Positions 1 to 6,598 of a DNA stretch of 10,950 nt are shown here, piece after piece; within the stretch, counting starts at the first letter, position 1; each line of letters begins with the position of its first letter. The stretch spans positions 1 through 10,950 of the forward strand of contig JAEZRH010000019.1 in the NCBI GenBank assembly GCA_023412845.1. The letters are read 5' to 3'. This DNA comes from Bacillota bacterium. Lineage in GTDB: Bacteria; Bacillota; Clostridia; Oscillospirales; Acutalibacteraceae. The notes below the pieces were generated by a model, which saw only the letters and a program-made list of their open reading frames with translations, was not told the origin of the DNA and ran no database searches. The translations under genes were made by a program, and so were the position numbers.

Positions 1-4
1 CGGC

Positions 5-29
5 GCGCGGTTTCGGGGCCGCGCCTTTT
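5..29. terminator. possible GC-rich intrinsic terminator
   Basis: Positions 5-10 (GCGCGG) pair with 19-24 (CCGCGC) around an 8-base loop and are followed on the plus strand by a short T run at 26-29. It could end a plus-strand gene lying left of the window or, read on the other strand, follow the HPr-like gene that stops at 29. The T run is short and the window edge cuts off the other side. Confidence 0.35.
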
Positions 30-262
30 CACGGCTCCTCCACGACGAATTCTTTCAGCTTTTCGAGGATTCCGCGGTCGTCGGAATGAATATCCAGCTG
101 GACGGGCTGCGTGAGATCCAGACTGAAAATGCCCATGATGGATTTTGCATCGACGATATGCACGCCTTCGACGATCTCGCAGTCGGCACCCTCTTTCGAA
201 AGGACGGAAGACAATCCCTTGACTTTTTCAACGCTGTCGATCAGTATTTTCACCGTAATCAT
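29..262 (-). CDS. HPr-family protein lacking the PTS active-site histidine (Crh-like)
   Basis: A 77-residue HPr-fold protein. The clear HPr signature is DAKSIMGIFSL at residues 38-48, which matches the KSIMG motif around Ser46 of HPr, the site phosphorylated by HPr kinase; here it is Ser41. The N-terminal part that should carry the GIHARPA loop with the phosphocarrier His15 reads DSVEKVKGLSS and has no histidine, so PTS phosphotransfer is not expected. HPr is usually 85-88 residues; this one is shorter mainly at both ends. It starts 19 bases after the mgsA stop codon on the same strand, so the two are almost certainly co-transcribed. Its own ribosome binding site is weak (a GAAGGGA about 14 bases upstream), which may favour coupling to mgsA. 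Inference: a regulator rather than a phosphocarrier, possibly acting on MgsA as Crh does in B. subtilis. Similar His-less HPr proteins are common in Clostridia and mostly have no assigned role. Confidence 0.85.
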   Translation of the reverse strand: MITVKILIDSVEKVKGLSSVLSKEGADCEIVEGVHIVDAKSIMGIFSLDLTQPVQLDIHSDDRGILEKLKEFVVEEP

Positions 263-281
263 AAATGCTGCGCGCTTCCCT

Positions 282-770
282 TCACTTCATCAGCTGATCT
301 TTGTTGTTGACCCGGTCGATGACGTTCTGCCGGAAATTGATGACCTCGTGCTCGTACTCACGCTCCATCAGAGGCGAATGGATCATAAAATCGGCCGTAG
401 CCTTATTGTTTGCGATCGGGATATCGTATACCTGCGCGATGCGCAGCAGGGCCTTTACGTCCGGGTCGTGGGGCTGCGCTTCCAGAGGGTCGGAGAAAAA
501 GATGACGAAATCGATGTTCCCTTCCACGATCTTCGCGCCGATCTGCTGGTCTCCGCCCAGAGGACCGCTGTTGTAGCCTTTGACCGGAAGGCCCGTCCTT
601 TCCGCGACCAGCCTGGCCGTGGTCCCCGTTCCGCAAAGAAAATGCCTGCGCAGAATCTCCTGATTTTCCGCGCACCAGTCGATAAGCTCCTGCTTTTTTC
701 CGTCGTGGGCGATCAGAGCGATCGTCTTCTGCTTTGGAATGGTAAAGGTAATGAATTCATTGTTCATCAT
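282..770 (-). CDS. mgsA: methylglyoxal synthase
   Basis: Cytosolic enzyme that turns dihydroxyacetone phosphate into methylglyoxal and phosphate, the bypass of lower glycolysis used when sugar phosphates build up. The 162-residue protein fits the family (E. coli 152). Visible motifs are AHDGKKQ (21-27), the phosphate-binding TGTTARL (48-54), SGPLGGDQQIGA (68-79) with catalytic-base Asp74, FFSDPL with Asp94, and PHDPDVKALLR with His101 and Asp104, equivalent to E. coli Asp71, Asp91, His98 and Asp101. All key residues are present. The first of two adjacent ATG codons is chosen because AAAGGAG lies 7 bases upstream. It is the first gene of a two-gene unit with the HPr-like gene and is divergent from a GH3 beta-glucosidase. 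A leader of roughly 100 bases precedes it if the extended -10 at 883-891 is used. Confidence 0.97.
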   Translation of the reverse strand: MMNNEFITFTIPKQKTIALIAHDGKKQELIDWCAENQEILRRHFLCGTGTTARLVAERTGLPVKGYNSGPLGGDQQIGAKIVEGNIDFVIFFSDPLEAQPHDPDVKALLRIAQVYDIPIANNKATADFMIHSPLMEREYEHEVINFRQNVIDRVNNKDQLMK

Positions 771-826
771 TTATAGACTCCTTTCCGTTTTCACCGTTCC
801 GGCGGGGATTCTTCGGCCGGGCGGGG

Positions 827-845
827 CGGCACCGGCTCCGTGCCG
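827..845 (-). other. hairpin in the mgsA leader
   Basis: CGGCAC (827-832) pairs perfectly with GTGCCG (840-845) around a 7-base loop. It would lie inside the mgsA 5' untranslated region if transcription starts near 876. No riboswitch class is recognised and no T run follows, so a regulatory role is only a possibility. Confidence 0.3.
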
Positions 846-882
846 GAATGTCAAAACAGCGATCATTATTTTCACCAGAATT

Positions 883-891
883 ACTATAACA
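883..891 (-). promoter_or_regulatory. extended -10 promoter for mgsA
   Basis: Read on the minus strand this is TGT followed by TATAGT, an extended -10 element with five of six consensus bases. No good -35 box is present at 16-18 bases, which is tolerated by extended -10 promoters. Transcription would start near 876. Confidence 0.4.
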
Positions 892-932
892 TGATTGTGC
901 AAATCAGAGAAGGTTTTTTCGCTTTTTTTCGA

Positions 933-938
933 TATAAT
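933..938 (+). promoter_or_regulatory. -10 box for the GH3 gene
   Basis: A perfect TATAAT about 75 bases upstream of the beta-glucosidase start, in an AT-rich stretch with T runs just upstream. No convincing -35 hexamer sits 16-18 bases before it, so the promoter may need an activator or be weak. I found no CcpA cre-like site around it. Confidence 0.45.
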
Positions 939-1012
939 TTTATTATGGCATTACATAGCGCGGGACATCCGGGTTCTCGGCTTCGGGCTGTCCGGCGGCG
1001 AGGAGAGATATC

Positions 1013-3313
1013 ATGCAAAAAGACATTCAAAAGATTCTGGCGCAGATGACCCTCGAGGAAAAAGCGGAGCTCTGCTCGGGATTCGATTTCTGGCACACAA
1101 AAAGCTGCGAACGGCTTGGCATCCCCCCGGTCGTCATGTCGGACGGCCCGCACGGGCTGCGCAGGCAGACGGGGCCGGCGGACCATCTCGGCATCCACCG
1201 GAGCACGGCGGCCGTGTGCTTTCCCAGCGCCGCGGGGACGGCCTGTTCCTTCAACCGCGGCCTTCTGCGGGAACTCGGCCGCTCGCTGGGCGAAGAGGCA
1301 CAGGCGGAGAATGTGCAGATTCTGCTCGGCCCGGCGGTCAACATCAAACGCTCCCCGCTCTGCGGGCGCAATTTCGAGTACTTCTCCGAGGACCCCTATC
1401 TGAGCGGCGAGCTGGCCGCCGGTTATATCGAGGGCGTCCAGTCGCAGGGCGTCGGCACGTCCATCAAGCATTTCGCGGCCAACAGCCAGGAGACTTCCCG
1501 GCTTGCCGTCTCCGCCAATATGAGCGAACGCACGCTGAGGGAAATCTATCTGCCGGCTTTCGAGACCGCCGTGAAAAAGGCGCAGCCCTGGACGCTGATG
1601 TCGTCCTACAACCGCATCAACGGCAGATACGTTGAAGAAACGCCGGAACTTCTCACGGGCATCCTGCGCGGCGAGTGGGGCTTCGAGGGGGCCGTGATGT
1701 CGGACTGGTTCGCCGTGGACGACCGCGTCGCCAGCCTGAAAGCCGGGCAGGACCTGGAGATGCCAGGCGGGATCACGCATAACACCCGCAGGATCCTCGG
1801 CGCCGTGAAAAGCGGCGAACTGGAGGAAAGCGTACTCGACCGCGCCGCGGAACGCCTGCTGCGCGTGATTTTCCGCGTCACGGAGCAGCGCAGGCAGGAC
1901 GCGGCCTTTTCGGTGGAGGAACATCACCGCCGCGCATACCGGATCGCGCTCGAAAGCATGGTCCTGCTCAAAAACGAAAGCGGGATCCTGCCCCTGAAGC
2001 AGGGCGGCAAAGTGGTCTTCATCGGGGAATTCGCAAAGAATCCGCGCTTTCAGGGCGGCGGCAGCTCGCACGTATTCCCCGCAAAAGTCACCTCGGCGTG
2101 GGAAGCCGCGGCCGGGGTGGCCGACCTCACGTTTGCGCAGGGCTATCGCTCCGGCGTAGGCGGGGACGGCGAGCGCCTGCTGCGCGAAGCGGCCGAGGCC
2201 GCGCGGAATGCGGACACGGCGGTCGTATTCGCCGGTTTGCCAGACGCATACGAATCGGAAGGCAGAGACCGGGCGGGTCTGGACCTGCCCGAAGCGCAGA
2301 ACCGGCTGATCTCCGCAGTGGCCGCCGCCCAGCCGAACACCGTCGTCGTGCTGCACAACGGTTCACCCGTCACCATGCCCTGGCTGCCGCAGGTGAAGGC
2401 CGTGCTGGAAAGCTACCTCGGCGGCGAAGCCGTCGGCCTGGCCCAGGCCGACCTGCTGTTCGGGCGGGAGAACCCCTCCGGCAGGCTGGCGGAAACCTTC
2501 CCGCTGTGCGTCCAGCATACCCCCTGCTATCTGAATTTTCCCGGCTTCGACCACAGCGCCGATTACGCGGAGGGCGTGTTCGTCGGCTACCGCTATTACA
2601 GCACGAAAAACCTGCCGGTCCTGTTCCCGTTCGGATTCGGGCTTTCATACACCACGTTCGAATACAGCGGACTCGCGCTCAGTTCCTCTTCGCTTTCCGG
2701 GGGGCAGGAACTGCGGGTGACGTGCCGGGTCAGGAATACCGGCTCCAGGGCCGGACGCGAAACGGTGCAGCTCTATATCTGCTCGCATACCGGCGGCGTG
2801 CCCCGCCCGTCCGTGGAGCTGAAAGGCTTCGACAAAGTGGAACTGCAGCCGGGGGAAGAAAAGGAAGTCGCGTTTTTCCTCCCGCCGCGTGCATTCGCCT
2901 ATTATGATGAACAAATACGCGGTTGGTATGTGGAAAGCGGCCGGTACACCGTCATGATCGGGCACTCTTCAGCCGAACCCGTCCTGCAGCAGGATGTTTT
3001 CTGGCGGACGCCGCCCAGGCGGGGATTCCGGGTCACCGAAAATACGCTTCTGAAAGACCTTGTGGCGCACCCCGTGACCCGTCCGGTTCTGGAAGGAGCG
3101 GTGGAATCCGTGAAAACCCTTCTGGCCGGGGCCCCCATTGCGGAAGCTCCCGCCGACGAAGGAGGAGAGGATTTCGACCCCGGCGTCCGCCGGGACATGA
3201 TGCTGGAAACGCCTTTGCGGAACATGCGGGAAGAAGAAAAACCGGTCGACGAAGAAGCGATCGGCCGCCTGATCGCAGAACTGAACGAGGCGCTGGAGCG
3301 AAGCGAACGGTAA
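1013..3313 (+). CDS. GH3 family beta-glucosidase, cytosolic
   Basis: A 766-residue glycoside hydrolase family 3 enzyme that most likely cleaves glucose from beta-linked oligosaccharides. The closest remembered relative is clostridial BglB (about 755 residues), matched from the N-terminal SGFDFWHT and SDGPHGLRRQ motifs through to the C-terminus. Order: GH3 N-terminal TIM-barrel domain (about 1-290) with CGRNFEYFSEDPYL, KHFAANSQE and the nucleophile Asp231 in VMSDWFAVD; GH3 C-terminal alpha/beta sandwich (about 310-530) with GLPDAYESEGRDR holding the likely acid/base, Glu416 or Glu414; then a fibronectin-III-like domain (about 544-655) with VQLY and ELKGF motifs, and a family-typical acidic tail of about 100 residues. 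There is no signal peptide, so it should act on imported cellobiose-type sugars. The start is fixed by AGGAG at 1001-1005, 7 bases before the ATG. Aglycone and exact sugar specificity (glucose against xylose or others) cannot be read from sequence. Confidence 0.95.
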   Translation: MQKDIQKILAQMTLEEKAELCSGFDFWHTKSCERLGIPPVVMSDGPHGLRRQTGPADHLGIHRSTAAVCFPSAAGTACSFNRGLLRELGRSLGEEAQAENVQILLGPAVNIKRSPLCGRNFEYFSEDPYLSGELAAGYIEGVQSQGVGTSIKHFAANSQETSRLAVSANMSERTLREIYLPAFETAVKKAQPWTLMSSYNRINGRYVEETPELLTGILRGEWGFEGAVMSDWFAVDDRVASLKAGQDLEMPGGITHNTRRILGAVKSGELEESVLDRAAERLLRVIFRVTEQRRQDAAFSVEEHHRRAYRIALESMVLLKNESGILPLKQGGKVVFIGEFAKNPRFQGGGSSHVFPAKVTSAWEAAAGVADLTFAQGYRSGVGGDGERLLREAAEAARNADTAVVFAGLPDAYESEGRDRAGLDLPEAQNRLISAVAAAQPNTVVVLHNGSPVTMPWLPQVKAVLESYLGGEAVGLAQADLLFGRENPSGRLAETFPLCVQHTPCYLNFPGFDHSADYAEGVFVGYRYYSTKNLPVLFPFGFGLSYTTFEYSGLALSSSSLSGGQELRVTCRVRNTGSRAGRETVQLYICSHTGGVPRPSVELKGFDKVELQPGEEKEVAFFLPPRAFAYYDEQIRGWYVESGRYTVMIGHSSAEPVLQQDVFWRTPPRRGFRVTENTLLKDLVAHPVTRPVLEGAVESVKTLLAGAPIAEAPADEGGEDFDPGVRRDMMLETPLRNMREEEKPVDEEAIGRLIAELNEALERSER

Positions 3314-3379
3314 AGCGGCCCCGCGGCGGCCGCTCCGGGTTTCCGGCCCCGGGCGCTCACAGCAACAGAGCAGGAAAGA

Positions 3380-3427
3380 AAAGCAGCGGTTTTCACAGCC
3401 GGAATCGGCTATGGGAACCGCTGCTTT
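3380..3427. terminator. bidirectional nested-hairpin terminator
   Basis: AAAGCAGCGGTT (3380-3391) pairs perfectly with AACCGCTGCTTT (3416-3427). Inside lies a second stem, AGCCG (3397-3401) with CGGCT (3406-3410), around a 4-base loop. A-rich sequence on the left and a T run on the right suit termination on both strands, for the beta-glucosidase and for the convergent flavoprotein gene. A further GC-rich dyad without a T run lies at 3314-3334, right after the beta-glucosidase stop codon. Confidence 0.75.
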
Positions 3428-3467
3428 CGGGACACGGACGCAGAGACGGCCAAACAGCGCGGGCGAA

Positions 3468-3860
3468 TCAGAACTTTACGGTCCTGGCCGGCTCGGAAAA
3501 CGATGAAATCGTCGCGGTGACATCTTTCAGATAGAAGACGGCGGTGTTACCGTCGCCGGCCTTGTACTTCTTCTGGAGCGAGGGATAGGCGTCCAGCATG
3601 CTCTGTCTGGCCTCGATCCTGTCGTCTTCGACGGCGGCCGCCTCCACGCGGATCCACTTATCCTGCAGCGCGGCGCTGATTTCGATTTTGGGATTCGCCT
3701 TGATCTGCCGATAGACATTTTTGACCTTGCCGGTCTGGATATAAAGTTTGTTTTCAAAAATGTTGACCGTGCCGAACGGGCGGACCCTGGGCTGGTCCCC
3801 TTCTTCCGTGGCAAGGTAGTAAGTGCCGCACTGCTTCAAGAACTCATAGACTTCCTGCAT
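3468..3860 (-). CDS. pyridoxamine 5'-phosphate oxidase-like flavin-binding protein
   Basis: A 130-residue single-domain split-barrel protein of the pyridoxamine-phosphate-oxidase-like superfamily (the small FMN-binding type, COG5015-like). The N-terminal helix MQEVYEFLKQCGTYYLAT is followed by QPRVRPFGTVNIFENKLYIQ, the strand pattern that binds FMN in this family, then TGKVKNVYRQIKANPKIEI and a C-terminal strand TAVFYLKDVTATI. Such proteins usually reduce or bind flavin, F420 or heme-like ligands; the substrate here is unknown. The start is supported by GGAGG 7 bases upstream. It is divergent from an HxlR regulator with a palindrome and promoter between them, so it is the likely target of that regulator, probably in response to quinones, aldehydes or other electrophiles. 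It is too short and lacks the residues to be a true PdxH. Confidence 0.85.
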   Translation of the reverse strand: MQEVYEFLKQCGTYYLATEEGDQPRVRPFGTVNIFENKLYIQTGKVKNVYRQIKANPKIEISAALQDKWIRVEAAAVEDDRIEARQSMLDAYPSLQKKYKAGDGNTAVFYLKDVTATISSFSEPARTVKF

Positions 3861-3909
3861 AAAGATTCCTCCATTTTAGGGATTGACCTGCAATCCATTC
3901 TCGTTTATT

Positions 3910-3938
3910 ATTTAACCATAGCGCCATATTAAGTTCAA
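3910..3938 (-). promoter_or_regulatory. promoter of the flavoprotein gene
   Basis: On the minus strand, TTGAAC (3938-3933), a 17-base spacer and TTAAAT (3915-3910), each matching four of six consensus bases. Transcription would begin near 3903, about 43 bases before the start codon. Confidence 0.45.
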
Positions 3939-3958
3939 GTACGATTTTTTTATATAGT

Positions 3959-3978
3959 AAGTATCCATTTGGATACTT
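3959..3978. promoter_or_regulatory. HxlR-type operator palindrome
   Basis: AAGTATCC (3959-3966) and GGATACTT (3971-3978) form a perfect 8-base inverted repeat around ATTT. It sits in the divergent intergenic region just downstream of TATAGT (3953-3958), a possible -10 box of the HxlR gene, and ends 15 bases before the chosen HxlR start. Dyads of this size are typical for dimeric winged-helix HxlR regulators, so autorepression plus control of the divergent flavoprotein gene is inferred. Confidence 0.6.
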
Positions 3979-3992
3979 CTGGGAAGGGACAT

Positions 3993-4331
3993 ATGGAAAA
4001 GGATCTGTTCGGGGTCTGCCCTTATGTAACGGCGCAGAAGCTGCTTGCCGGAAAGTGGACACTGCTTATCATGCACCATTTAAGCATAAAAACCTTGCGC
4101 TTCTGCGAGCTGCAGAGGGAACTGCCGAATCTTACGCAGGCCACCCTCGCAAAGCAGCTTCGCATGATGGAGGGAAACGGCCTGATCGTCAGAAAGGTCT
4201 ACAATCAGGTACCGCCGAAAGTGGAATATTCGCTCAGCGGCCTGGGAAGGGACTTCAAACCGGTTCTTGACGCGCTTGAGGTGTGGGGAACCAAGTATAT
4301 CGGATTTTTAAAGGCGAAAACCCGGGGATAA
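3993..4331 (+). CDS. HxlR-family winged-helix transcriptional regulator
   Basis: A 112-residue HxlR (MarR-like) DNA-binding protein. It shows the family order: an N-terminal Cys followed by Pro (CPYVTAQKLLAGKW, residues 9-22), helix TLLIMHHL, the recognition region LPNLTQATLAKQLRMMEGNGLI, the wing VYNQVPPKVEYSLSGLG, and the dimerisation helix at the end. Cys9 sits where redox- or electrophile-sensing cysteines lie in YodB and HypR of B. subtilis, so thiol-based sensing is plausible. ATG 3993 is preferred over an upstream in-frame TTG at 3969, because GAAGGGA lies just ahead of it and because the upstream codons fall within the operator palindrome. It is divergent from the flavin-binding protein gene and is closed by a strong terminator. 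Confidence 0.92.
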   Translation: MEKDLFGVCPYVTAQKLLAGKWTLLIMHHLSIKTLRFCELQRELPNLTQATLAKQLRMMEGNGLIVRKVYNQVPPKVEYSLSGLGRDFKPVLDALEVWGTKYIGFLKAKTRG

Positions 4332-4335
4332 AAGC

Positions 4336-4373
4336 GAAGCGCCCTCCGAAACGGAGGACGCTTCTTAATTTTT
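4336..4373. terminator. intrinsic terminator between HxlR and the dapF homologue
   Basis: GAAGCG (4336-4341) and CCTCCG (4343-4348) pair with CGGAGG (4352-4357) and CGCTTC (4359-4364), a 12-pair stem with one mismatch and an AAA loop, followed by TTAATTTTT. On the minus strand it is followed by GCTTTT, so it can serve the convergent dapF-like gene as well. Confidence 0.85.
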
Positions 4374-4397
4374 GCGCCCGAAGTTTTTAAAACATTC

Positions 4398-5255
4398 TTA
4401 ATCCTTCAGGTTTTCCAGCTCGCCGGTAAACTGCTTTGCTGCGACTGTGGTGCCTATATTGCTGACCCTTCCCGTCATATAGACCGTTTCATCGGGCCGT
4501 ATCTCGATCTCCAGCTCGCCGCCCGGCATATGTACCGTCATCTGCCGGTCCGCAAGACCGAGTTTGTAGGCCGCGCTGGCCGCGGCACAGCTGCTTGTGC
4601 CGGAGGCCAGCGTATAGCCCGCGCCTCTTTCATAAATTTCGATCCGGATGTTATGCCGGTCGAGGACTTTCAAAAGCTGCATGTTGATCCTGTTGGGGAA
4701 ATTTTCTGAGCGCTCGACGTACGGGCCCAGCTCGCAGGCTTTTTCCCTGCTGATTTCCTCCATTGGGATCACGCAGTGCGGATTCCCGATGGACAGGCAG
4801 GTCACCTGATAGCTTTGGCCGTGAAACGTCATGGTTTCGCCGATCACCTGCCGGTTTTTGCCGGAAACAGGGATTTTGCCGCTTTCATAGGTCACTTTGC
4901 CCATCAGGACCTTCATCAGGCTGCCAGAGTCGTTCAGGTATTCCACGGTTACATCTCCCCCGAGCGTCGTGAGGGTGAAATTTTTCCGTGTCACATATCC
5001 CGCATCCTTCAGGTATTTTGAAAAGATGCGTACGCCGTTTCCGCTTTTTTCGGCTTCGCCTCCGTCCGGATTGAAAATTCTGACTCTGATTTTGCCGTCC
5101 TCCAAAATCGGGCCGTATAAAATCCCGTCCGAGCCGAATCCGTAGTTTCTGTCGCAGATCAGCCGGATCCTTGCCGGATTCAGACTCATGGAATTTTTCT
5201 GAGGGTCGAATACCAGATAATCGTTGCCCAAGCCATGATATTTTTCCAGTTCCAT
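4398..5255 (-). CDS. diaminopimelate epimerase family protein with both catalytic Cys replaced by Ser
   Basis: A 285-residue protein of the DapF fold (two-domain, cofactor-independent racemase; canonical members are about 275 residues). Recognised by YHGLGNDYLVFD (6-17, Asn11), FNPDGGEAE (61-69), SIGNPHCVI (155-163, Asn158), RINMQLL (189-195, Asn191) and YERGAGYTLASGT (208-220, Glu209 and Arg210). These substrate-contacting positions are kept. The two thiol acid/base residues are not: AEMCGNG reads AEKSGNG (Ser71) and TLACGTG reads TLASGTS (Ser218). A nearby Cys223 is not at the catalytic place. DapF Cys-to-Ser mutants are known to be badly impaired, so the true reaction may differ: another amino-acid epimerase or isomerase, or a divergent but working DapF. 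The start is supported by GGAGGG 9 bases upstream. It has its own promoter and no lysine-pathway neighbours in the window. Confidence 0.88.
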   Translation of the reverse strand: MELEKYHGLGNDYLVFDPQKNSMSLNPARIRLICDRNYGFGSDGILYGPILEDGKIRVRIFNPDGGEAEKSGNGVRIFSKYLKDAGYVTRKNFTLTTLGGDVTVEYLNDSGSLMKVLMGKVTYESGKIPVSGKNRQVIGETMTFHGQSYQVTCLSIGNPHCVIPMEEISREKACELGPYVERSENFPNRINMQLLKVLDRHNIRIEIYERGAGYTLASGTSSCAAASAAYKLGLADRQMTVHMPGGELEIEIRPDETVYMTGRVSNIGTTVAAKQFTGELENLKD

Positions 5256-5293
5256 CTTACCGTTCCCTCCGGTTCCATATGATTTACGATTCA

Positions 5294-5323
5294 GTTATAC
5301 CACAAAACCGGGGCCGGCGGCAA
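5294..5323 (-). promoter_or_regulatory. promoter of the dapF-like gene
   Basis: On the minus strand, TTGCCG (5323-5318), an 18-base spacer and TATAAC (5299-5294), the latter preceded by TGG as an extended -10. It lies 39 bases before the start codon and separates this gene from the upstream sigma-factor operon. Confidence 0.55.
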
Positions 5324-5354
5324 AGAAACCACCCAAAACAACGTAAAAAGATTT

Positions 5355-5651
5355 CTATCTGGGCCACAGCCTGTATTCCATCGTCATCTGAGCAAACGCC
5401 ATGCAGACCGTAAAGAAGGCAAGCGCGAGGATCAGCACGACGGAGCCGGCGTCGTACCGCATCTGCCCCTCTTTGTTCATGGCGTAGGCGATAAGAACCT
5501 CAACACCCAAAAAAACGAGGACAAGAGGCCAGAGGGAAGCGATCAGGCGAATCGTTATAACGGGGACAAACAGACGAAGAAGAAAGAGCGCTCCGAACAG
5601 GACCATGCTGACGCCCGCGGTCAGGGTTCCCACACGGCGATTTTTAATCAT
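5355..5651 (-). CDS. small membrane protein, LiaI/LiaF-like transmembrane region
   Basis: A 98-residue protein made of about three hydrophobic segments (roughly 8-29, 31-56 and 68-90). The pattern GTLTAGVSMVLFGALFLL followed by SLWPLVLVFLGVEVLI resembles the LiaI/LiaF-like transmembrane domain of Gram-positive envelope-stress proteins, in which a Trp-Pro pair opens the second helix. It lacks the C-terminal soluble LiaF domain. It is the last gene of the ECF sigma operon; its ATG overlaps the end of the preceding gene by 8 bases, and AAGGAG lies within that gene. Inferred role: membrane part of the stress circuit. The assignment rests on pattern, not on a recognised catalytic motif. Confidence 0.8.
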   Translation of the reverse strand: MIKNRRVGTLTAGVSMVLFGALFLLRLFVPVITIRLIASLWPLVLVFLGVEVLIAYAMNKEGQMRYDAGSVVLILALAFFTVCMAFAQMTMEYRLWPR

Positions 5652-6168
5652 GCTTTTCCAGCTCCTTTTTCTTGCCGACGATCAGCCGGATGCCGATCAC
5701 AATGATGACGGCGCCCAGAAAGATCTGCGGAAAAACGGAAATCACGTCAGAGAACAGATCCGCGACTTCCGGCTTCAGAACGCCGTAGAATCTTGAGATC
5801 GTTTTGCTGAAGATCAGGTAAATTCCGAAGAACAGCAGCAGTATTCCACAGTAAAGGCCCCCGCGGCCGGCAAGCTTTTCGTTCAGCCGCGAAAGGCTTT
5901 CCGTTTTAAAAAGATAGCGGTCTTCAAACCGTGAAAATTCCTGGTCGCCGGCCCAGGCCATATTGATGCAGTCGAAGAAGGAGTAGAACCACAGAACGGG
6001 CAGTACATACAGAAGAGGGCCTATCCCCAGCCAGGAAGAAAGAAAAATGATCAGGAAAAACAGAGACATGAGCGAAAGGCCGCGCTTCATAAATCCCATG
6101 AACATATGTCCCGCGCCGGGGAGAAAAGAAAAAAATACGGTAAGGGTCTTACTTTGTTTTTTCGGCAT
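5644..6168 (-). CDS. multi-pass membrane protein of the ECF sigma operon
   Basis: A 174-residue membrane protein of no firmly recognised family. The N-terminus FLPGAGHMFMGFMKRG (15-30) resembles the start of TM2-type domains. Hydrophobic segments lie at about 31-48, 50-66, 104-121 and 147-165, with a charged loop at 73-102 and a Lys-rich C-terminus. Although the reading frame stays open further upstream, the start at 6168 is chosen because GGAGG lies 9 bases before it and because the upstream part of the frame only shadows the anti-sigma and sigma genes. It overlaps the anti-sigma gene by 20 bases and the next gene by 8, so all are translationally coupled. Its role in sensing or in the envelope is inferred from context only. 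Confidence 0.82.
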   Translation of the reverse strand: MPKKQSKTLTVFFSFLPGAGHMFMGFMKRGLSLMSLFFLIIFLSSWLGIGPLLYVLPVLWFYSFFDCINMAWAGDQEFSRFEDRYLFKTESLSRLNEKLAGRGGLYCGILLLFFGIYLIFSKTISRFYGVLKPEVADLFSDVISVFPQIFLGAVIIVIGIRLIVGKKKELEKHD

Positions 6169-6598
6169 TCTTAAAAACCTCCATATCGAGTATTTGCTGA
6201 GAAAAATCCCGCAGATGCGTGCTGATGCTTTCAATCGCGGAGAAACCGGGGGCCCTGATCTGTACCAGGGGATCGCGGGGACCCGCCAGCATACTGATCG
6301 CACTGGAAAAGACGAAGAAAAGCGCAATGCTTGCCGCGAGGGCGACCCGGAAAGAGAAATGGAACAGCTCTGTTTTTCTTTCTTCCTCGCGGGATATCCG
6401 GTTCCGCAGCTCTTCTTCGAATCCGGCGGGGACCGGCTGCTCCGTTTCAACGATTTCCGCAAGAGCCGAGGCGCACCGCCCGCAGGCCGCGACGTGCTCC
6501 GCGGCCGCCGCCAGGTCGCCGGAATCCAGAGAACCGGCGGCAAAGTCATGAAGCGCCGCCTGAGTGATATGGCCGTTTGAATCAACCGGATTTCCCAT
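6149..6598 (-). CDS. zinc-finger anti-sigma factor (ZAS type), membrane-anchored
   Basis: A 149-residue anti-sigma factor. The N-terminal domain carries the H-x3-C-x2-C zinc motif (His35, Cys39, Cys42 in EHVAACGRC) typical of the zf-HC2 or ZAS fold that clamps ECF sigma factors. A single transmembrane helix lies at about 85-105, leaving a short outside domain of about 44 residues, smaller than in sensing proteins such as RsiW. The start ATG at 6598 has GGAGG 9 bases upstream and overlaps the end of the sigma gene by 17 bases, the usual coupled arrangement. It should hold the sigma factor at the membrane until a signal releases it, perhaps by proteolysis. The signal is not visible. Confidence 0.93.
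   Translation of the reverse strand: MGNPVDSNGHITQAALHDFAAGSLDSGDLAAAAEHVAACGRCASALAEIVETEQPVPAGFEEELRNRISREEERKTELFHFSFRVALAASIALFFVFSSAISMLAGPRDPLVQIRAPGFSAIESISTHLRDFSQQILDMEVFKNAEKTK

Noticed and set aside
781..876. Riboswitch in the mgsA leader
   Set aside because: Only a simple 6-base hairpin is visible, with no known aptamer core or expression platform.
840..1012. CcpA cre site upstream of the GH3 gene
   Set aside because: No stretch matched the cre consensus well enough on either strand, although catabolite control would make sense.
884..2356. Long 490-codon open frame on the minus strand across the GH3 gene
   Set aside because: It is the antisense shadow of a GC-rich, highly codon-biased beta-glucosidase gene; the product shows no recognisable domain.
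3969..3992. Eight-codon upstream start (TTG) for the HxlR gene
   Set aside because: It lies inside the operator palindrome and lacks a ribosome binding site; ATG 3993 has one.
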